A program made the position numbers and the translations under genes. Shown piece after piece: positions 58,985 through 64,000 of a stretch of 64,000 nt of DNA. The notes below the pieces were generated by a model. It was not told the origin of the DNA. It did no database searches and was given only the letters and a program-made list of their open reading frames with translations. Source of the DNA: Endocalyx cinctus (lineage: Eukaryota; Ascomycota; Sordariomycetes; Amphisphaeriales; Apiosporaceae); assembly GCA_001600455.1 (NCBI GenBank), contig BCKC01000003.1:1116001-1180000 (forward strand), read 5' to 3'. Each line of letters begins with the position of its first letter. Positions within the stretch are counted from its first letter, which is position 1.

Positions 58985-60555
58985 CGCTCACATGTCAGAA
59001 TCCAAACTGCTGCTGCTTGCTGTTTTCAGCCCAGTTTGCCAAGGTCGGTCGTCGTATGATGAGAGTATTATGCATAAACGATATGCATGACTTGCAAGTA
59101 TCCTGGCTTCAGATCTATACACAGTATTGTGTACTATGTAAATGTAAAGACTATGCCATGCATAACATATATCACGTACATAGTATAAAATCATCAAGGA
59201 CCGGACCAGGGCATCTTTTCTACCTTGTCGCCTTGTTTGTACACTGTAATAATACGTAATAACTATCGGTGATACTCCGTAGTATTGATATGATAGAGAA
59301 GCCCCATGTTCTTCTTCTTCCTGACAGCCCTGACTAGTCTAATTTTCCACCACGGTAAAATCCGTTCAGCTACCTGTACTTTGTATGTGTGCATAATTTA
59401 CCTCCTTTCCAGTAACGTATACTACCTGTTTTAATACACTACACTAGCCTAATAGAATGCCCCAACGATGAGCTAGCTGGCTAGGTGTGGGCATATCCGT
59501 ACACTCTAACGGTACATACGTACGCCTCGAACGTTGACAGGCCTTAAATAACTAGGGCTGCGCACTGACGCGATCCGAGTCCAAACTACCGAGGATCTCG
59601 TCTTGTTCATCTCATTTGATGGGGCTGCTTAATTAATTAAAAAAAAAAAAAAAGTTAATTGATGGTGGAGAAAAAAAAAAATCTTCAGTGTTTTGTGCTA
59701 ACTAATAGGGTGTGATTCGACGGTGCAGCAAATAAGATATCTGCTTACGTACAGTAGCTAACCGTTGCTCAATAAGATATTGCGGTGTAGTTAATGTACA
59801 TAATGGAGAACGCATATGGCTTGACAGTTTCATTACCCTAATGCCATACGGAAGTTCCCATTATTGTAGGACTATCTATACTAGAATATCGCGTACGGGG
59901 TAGAATACTATTAAACTCCAAATTCGGCAATCGGCACTGAGACAGGTTGACCCAAAAGAACCACGTTTAGCATGCCAACATTCCAAATCTCGAGAACCGA
60001 GTAAAATAAAAGCTTCTTATTCGAGACGTCGTTTGAGAAAAGAGCCATAGATTCGCCATCAGCCTTAAAGGTTTCATTTCATTTCCCACCTTGCAATAAA
60101 TTAATCGTTATGAAGAAGAGGGAAAGAAAGAACGAAAGACAAGGGGCTCAAACACCGAAGATGAAAGGAAAGGGGGAAGGGATACTACAGCGGTGTCGCG
60201 TAAGGCGGAATGTTCAAACGTTCATCACCGTCCATAGTGTAGCTGAACTGAGTGAGTGACGCCGGGGATCGACGTTCATTCTGCCAGGCTGACGGGGCGC
60301 ATACCAAAAATACAACATCGCGAAAAGAAGAAAGCATGGCAATTGCCAATTATTTCTCATGCATGAAACAGGTTTTTGCGTTCTGGGTTCGTCGCGTGGT
60401 GTGCTGGGATATGTACATAAAGGTTCTGCGACGAAGGAATGGGGGAGGGGGTTCCCAATATGCCCCTTCAGGGCTTCTTCATTCAGCGAGCTTACTAAAC
60501 ACACGATTTTGTGACACCGTCAACGCCACAGACTAAGCATAGACACGAGCTGGAC

Positions 60556-60576
60556 TTTTTTTTTTTTTTTTTTTTT
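60556..60576. repeat. T21 homopolymer
   Basis: Uninterrupted run of 21 T in the intergenic spacer. Confidence 0.8.
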
Positions 60577-61317
60577 CCGGCAGTGTGCTTGTGTTCGGCG
60601 TCGGTCGGGTAAGCGTCATGTACCCAAGCTTTGTAGCTTACGGCGCAGTGACAAGCTGTGTTCTTTCAATTAGCTAACCTACTATGCAGTGTAAAGAAGA
60701 GGTCGTTTACGGCATGTCAGACTTAACAGGATTTATTCATTGATTATATAACATGAAGGTCGTATTATGTTTACTGTGCTTGGTCAGCTGGGCGTGTGCA
60801 CGTTGAGAGCTTTCATGTCACTTACTGGAACCTATCATTGTCGTTCATAAAAGTCTCGTTAAAACCATAAGAACAAAAGCCCGTACAATACAAGACGGAA
60901 GACAATTGAGATAAGTCGGTTTGGTAATCAGTGTTCAGACAGTTTTGATAGAAAGAATAGACTCGACCCGGAGAGTTTGCTCCATGCTTAACGTCATTCA
61001 ACAGCGCCCAGGTGTTGTTCAACATCAAATCGCGATGCCCAATGAGTAAGTGATGTCATACATATATGAACATCATTTTGGAAAGTTTGCCTTAATGGTA
61101 GTTATATCTATTGAGATACAAACTCAATGTTAGGTAGCTACGATAGAATAATGATAATGATAACCTATGAAAAACTTCTTTTAAATTGAATATAATAATA
61201 ATATACTGAACGGTGACTGATCGCTATAGAATCACAAACTCAAAGGATCACCTACGCATCTAACCCAATCATCCAAGCTAAATTGATCTCTATCTCATCC
61301 TAGCAAGAACAAGAAAG

Positions 61318-62367
61318 ATGGCAGATTCTCAATTCCAACCAGGCAAGCTACCAGAAACTCGAAGCAAAAATATTATATAAAAATTTCAGCTAACCGATAG
61401 AAACACCAAAAAAAAAAAAAGGACACACCGTCCCAATCACGCACCAACCCTTCCCGGGAAAAGAAGGCCAGATGCCCATCCGGCCGCAATACGACGCGCT
61501 CCCGTCCCCCTCCGGCGGGTACGAAGCGTACCGAGCGGCCGGGAAGCTGCGGGGCAAGAGAGCCGTCGTCACGGGCGGCGACTCGGGCATAGGCCGCGCG
61601 ACGGCGGTCCTGTTCGCCGCCGAGGGGGCCGACTGCTTCGTCGTCCACCTGCCGGACGAAACGGAAGACGCGGAGGAGACGAAGCGGATGGTCGAGTCTC
61701 GCGAGGAGGGCGGCGGCGGCCGGAAGTGCTACCTGTACGCGACGGACCTGACGGCGAGGGAGAATTGCGAGAAGGTGGTCGAGGAGGCGGTGAAGGCTAT
61801 GGGCGGGATTGATATCCTGTTCAATAATCACGCGTATCAGATGATGGTGGAGGATATCAAAGATCTCGAAGAGTGAGAGTTTCCCTTCTTTAGTTCTAAA
61901 ACGTCGAGCGGTCGGAAGATCTAACGCGACGAACCAGAGACCAATGGCTGCACACCTTCAACACCAACGTCCACCCCTTCTTCTACCTCTCCAAGTATGC
62001 CCTCCGGCACATGTCCCGGGGCGCCGCCATCGTCAACAACGCGAGCATCAACGCGTACATCGGACGGCCCGACCTGCTCGACTACACCTCCACCAAGGGA
62101 GCCATCGTCTCCTTCACGCGCGGCCTCAGCAACCAGTACGTATCCAAGGGCATACGCGTCAACGCCGTCGCGCCGGGCCCCGTCTGGACCCCGCTCATAC
62201 CGGCTACGATGACGGACGAGGCGCAGAAGTCGTTCACGAGCCCGATGGGCAGGCCGGCCCAGCCGAGCGAGGTCGCTTCTTGCGTCGTCTTTCTCGCGTC
62301 GGCGGATGGGTCGGCCGTGAGCGGTCAGACTATTCACTGTAATGGGGGCACCATCGTGAACGGTTAG
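61318..62367 (+). CDS. Short-chain dehydrogenase/reductase (SDR, classical type)
   Basis: Three exons, 61318-61342, 61422-61872, 61938-62367; 301 residues. The NAD(P)-binding motif TGGDSGIGRA is at ~58-67, the structural NNHA at the NNAG position, the catalytic Ser in NNASINAY and the Tyr/Lys pair in YTSTK (~206). The tail VSGQTIHCNGGTIVNG is typical of SDRs. The insert between GKL and the TGG motif, and the lead HQPFPGKEGQM, match the extended SDR group that includes bacterial YhdF-type stress enzymes. Substrate unknown; cytosolic. Intron 2 (65 nt, donor GTGAGA) is ordinary. The 5' end is inferred: ATG at 61318, eight codons, then a GC donor (CAG|GCAAGC) and an acceptor after a long A-run, with a CTAAC branch site between. 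If this is wrong, translation could start at ATG 61472 with a 42-residue shorter product. The gene body is GC-rich unlike its flanks. Confidence 0.85.
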
Positions 62368-64000
62368 TGCGATCGTCACAGCTGGAAGAGGGGGATATTT
62401 GGGGTTGAGGCAGCGTGAAAATAAGGGTACAGATCGTATAGATCGGCGTGTACGAGTAGAAGTGCGATAAAGGGAAAAAAAAAAAGACTGTGTCAACGAG
62501 GAGATCATGATTTCGAGAGATACTGCGGTGATTTATCGAAATATTGGTGGATATACTTTGACTAAATAATTTCAACGTAACCCAGATATCTGGTCTCTAT
62601 TATTTTCAAGCCTACAACACATAGACAATGGAGTACGGTGTAGTGGCGAATGAGAATATCCTAGGTTCTGAGGAATGGGTAAATTATCATGCATACTCAC
62701 GTGTTGACTTCGTACGTGAACGTACGGCAAAACGTCCACCCAATCAAGATCGCAGTTATCCCTTCTACCACTTCCTAGCCTCTAGTGTGCACAGTCTTAG
62801 GAGACTTATAGTTAAATAATCAACCTAATGCTCGCAAAAGGGCGGACCTATCATAATTACCCGTCTCTCGAAGTTGATATAATCATATCTAACACCGCTT
62901 TTCTTGTCCGCGGTACCCTCCTACCCTAATTGAGTTCAGAACATATAGCATCTCCAGTAGTCAACAGGAAACGTAACCAGAGTTTAATATTAATCACTGT
63001 CAGCTACCGAACCGGCAAATACTACAACGAGTGTCGCCAACATCTTCTTCTCCCTCACCCTCTCATCTTCTTCTCACTTACGCTGAATGCTTCTCTCTCT
63101 GTCCCCTTCTCTCTCAAATGACTATATCTTATTCCATACGAACGTTAAGAACTTCTTCACCTATAAGTCAAGAGAAAGAGATGAGATGACTGTAGAAACT
63201 AAAACCCATCGAGTGAGTAAGCATAAATCTCTAGGTTAAAATAGACACGAGCCCAGAGATGCTAAAGTAAGTAAGCGTGCAAATTTCCATCTAGGATGCT
63301 ATAAAATTCCCTCAATTCTTCTTTCCACCTAATTTCTCTACTGTTAACGTTGTAAAATACGAAAAAGCCCGTACACGAAGTCCGAAAAAAGTTGAGGACT
63401 TGTCAAATATCCTTTTGAAGTTTAATTGACACTGCTTATTCGAATGATTTTTTTTCTTTGGCTAACCTCCGCTGCTTACACTACTATGCAAGGTTATATT
63501 TGTGCATGTATACCATGCCAGACACGGAGAAAAAGGGACAAAGGAACCAAGATTGACTTTAACCTAGTAAGTACATAGGGGTATCGGTATCCGAGTATAC
63601 CTGACTGAAGCGGTAAGAAGCTTCAAGGAAAATACACCTCCAGATTCGTTTCATCGTCCAAGACTATCCCACGGCAGTACAAACATACATATTACTACAA
63701 CAATACAAGATCAAAGAGGTGTGCTTGATTTGAATTTGCAAACCTATCGTACTGTTTCTTCTTCCCTTACGGTCCAAACAGGTATGACGAGATCTGAGAG
63801 ACAAAGGAGATTCAAAGTTCTCGTTACTGTTTTGTTGACCAATACGGGTTGGGGGGGGTATTACACTTCATACAATAGTCTTCTCTAACTGTTCTGAATC
63901 CGTACTGATGCCCCTCGCTCGTCTCACGAGAGAGGGAAAGACAGCTGACTCGTTCCTCCTCCGAGTCCCAATTCTTCTCCTACCCATAGTCTATCCCTAG
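62368..64000. other. Right-end intergenic
   Basis: About 1.6 kb with no supported gene. A C/T-rich tract (63040-63120) could belong to a promoter of a gene beyond the window. Short open frames at 62628-62819 and 62930-63121 look random. Confidence 0.5.

Larger units (their letters stand above)
56915..61317. other. 4.4-kb intergenic
   Basis: AT-rich, no supported gene. It contains A25 (58346-58370) followed at once by the palindrome GTCTCGCACGAGAC, A20 (58965-58984), T21 (60556-60576), a CTAA microsatellite and one TACTCCGTA (59273). No tRNA is evident. Confidence 0.5.

Overview
The window looks like a chromosomal segment of a filamentous ascomycete, most likely a Sordariomycete. The reasons are: short GT-AG introns (mostly 48-125 nt) with CTAAC/CTGAC-like branch sites, and gene families that I recognise from Pezizomycotina: an Msb2-type signalling mucin, a Nif1-like Sel1 protein, a fungal ABCC pump and a membrane-anchored pepsin-like protein. 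I see no rRNA, no convincing tRNA, no CRISPR and no intact transposon. All gene models were spliced by hand from splice signals, reading frame and remembered family features; no search was run.

Region by region. 0.2-14 kb is gene-dense: a Nif1-like Sel1-repeat protein (-, with unusually long introns), a five-finger CCCH protein of the ZC3H3 type (-) divergent from the TFIIF beta subunit (+), a HAD phosphatase-like protein (+), a small Cys-rich protein (+), a C2H2-like protein (-) and a small two-helix membrane protein (+). 14.2-19.5 kb is a seven-exon full-size ABCC transporter (-). 21.6-22.6 kb is a six-exon FKBP12 prolyl isomerase (-). 22.6-37.9 kb has no gene that I can support; it is AT-rich and carries clusters of short palindromic words, microsatellites and homopolymers. 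37.9-50.4 kb holds MSB2 (+), a Ufo1-like F-box protein with ubiquitin-interacting motifs (-) and a membrane-anchored pepsin-like protein lacking the first catalytic Asp (-). 54.7-56.9 kb is a GC-rich gene for a GPI-anchor-like surface protein with a repeated Gly-Pro motif. 61.3-62.4 kb is a short-chain dehydrogenase. The last 1.6 kb is empty.

Functional links are modest. The basal genes (TFIIF beta, CCCH mRNA-processing factor, FKBP12) are housekeeping. The 38-57 kb part is enriched in cell-surface proteins (mucin sensor, pepsin-like type I membrane protein, GPI-type repeat protein) and includes a ubiquitin-ligase adaptor. In yeast, Msb2 is processed by a surface aspartyl protease, so the neighbourhood of MSB2 and a pepsin-like membrane protein is worth checking. 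I did not find an obvious new multi-gene system. The most unusual observations are two inferred GC-AG introns with A-rich acceptors, the catalytically degenerate pepsin-like receptor-shaped protein, the Gly-Pro repeat surface protein, and the recurrent intergenic 9-mer TACTCCGTA.
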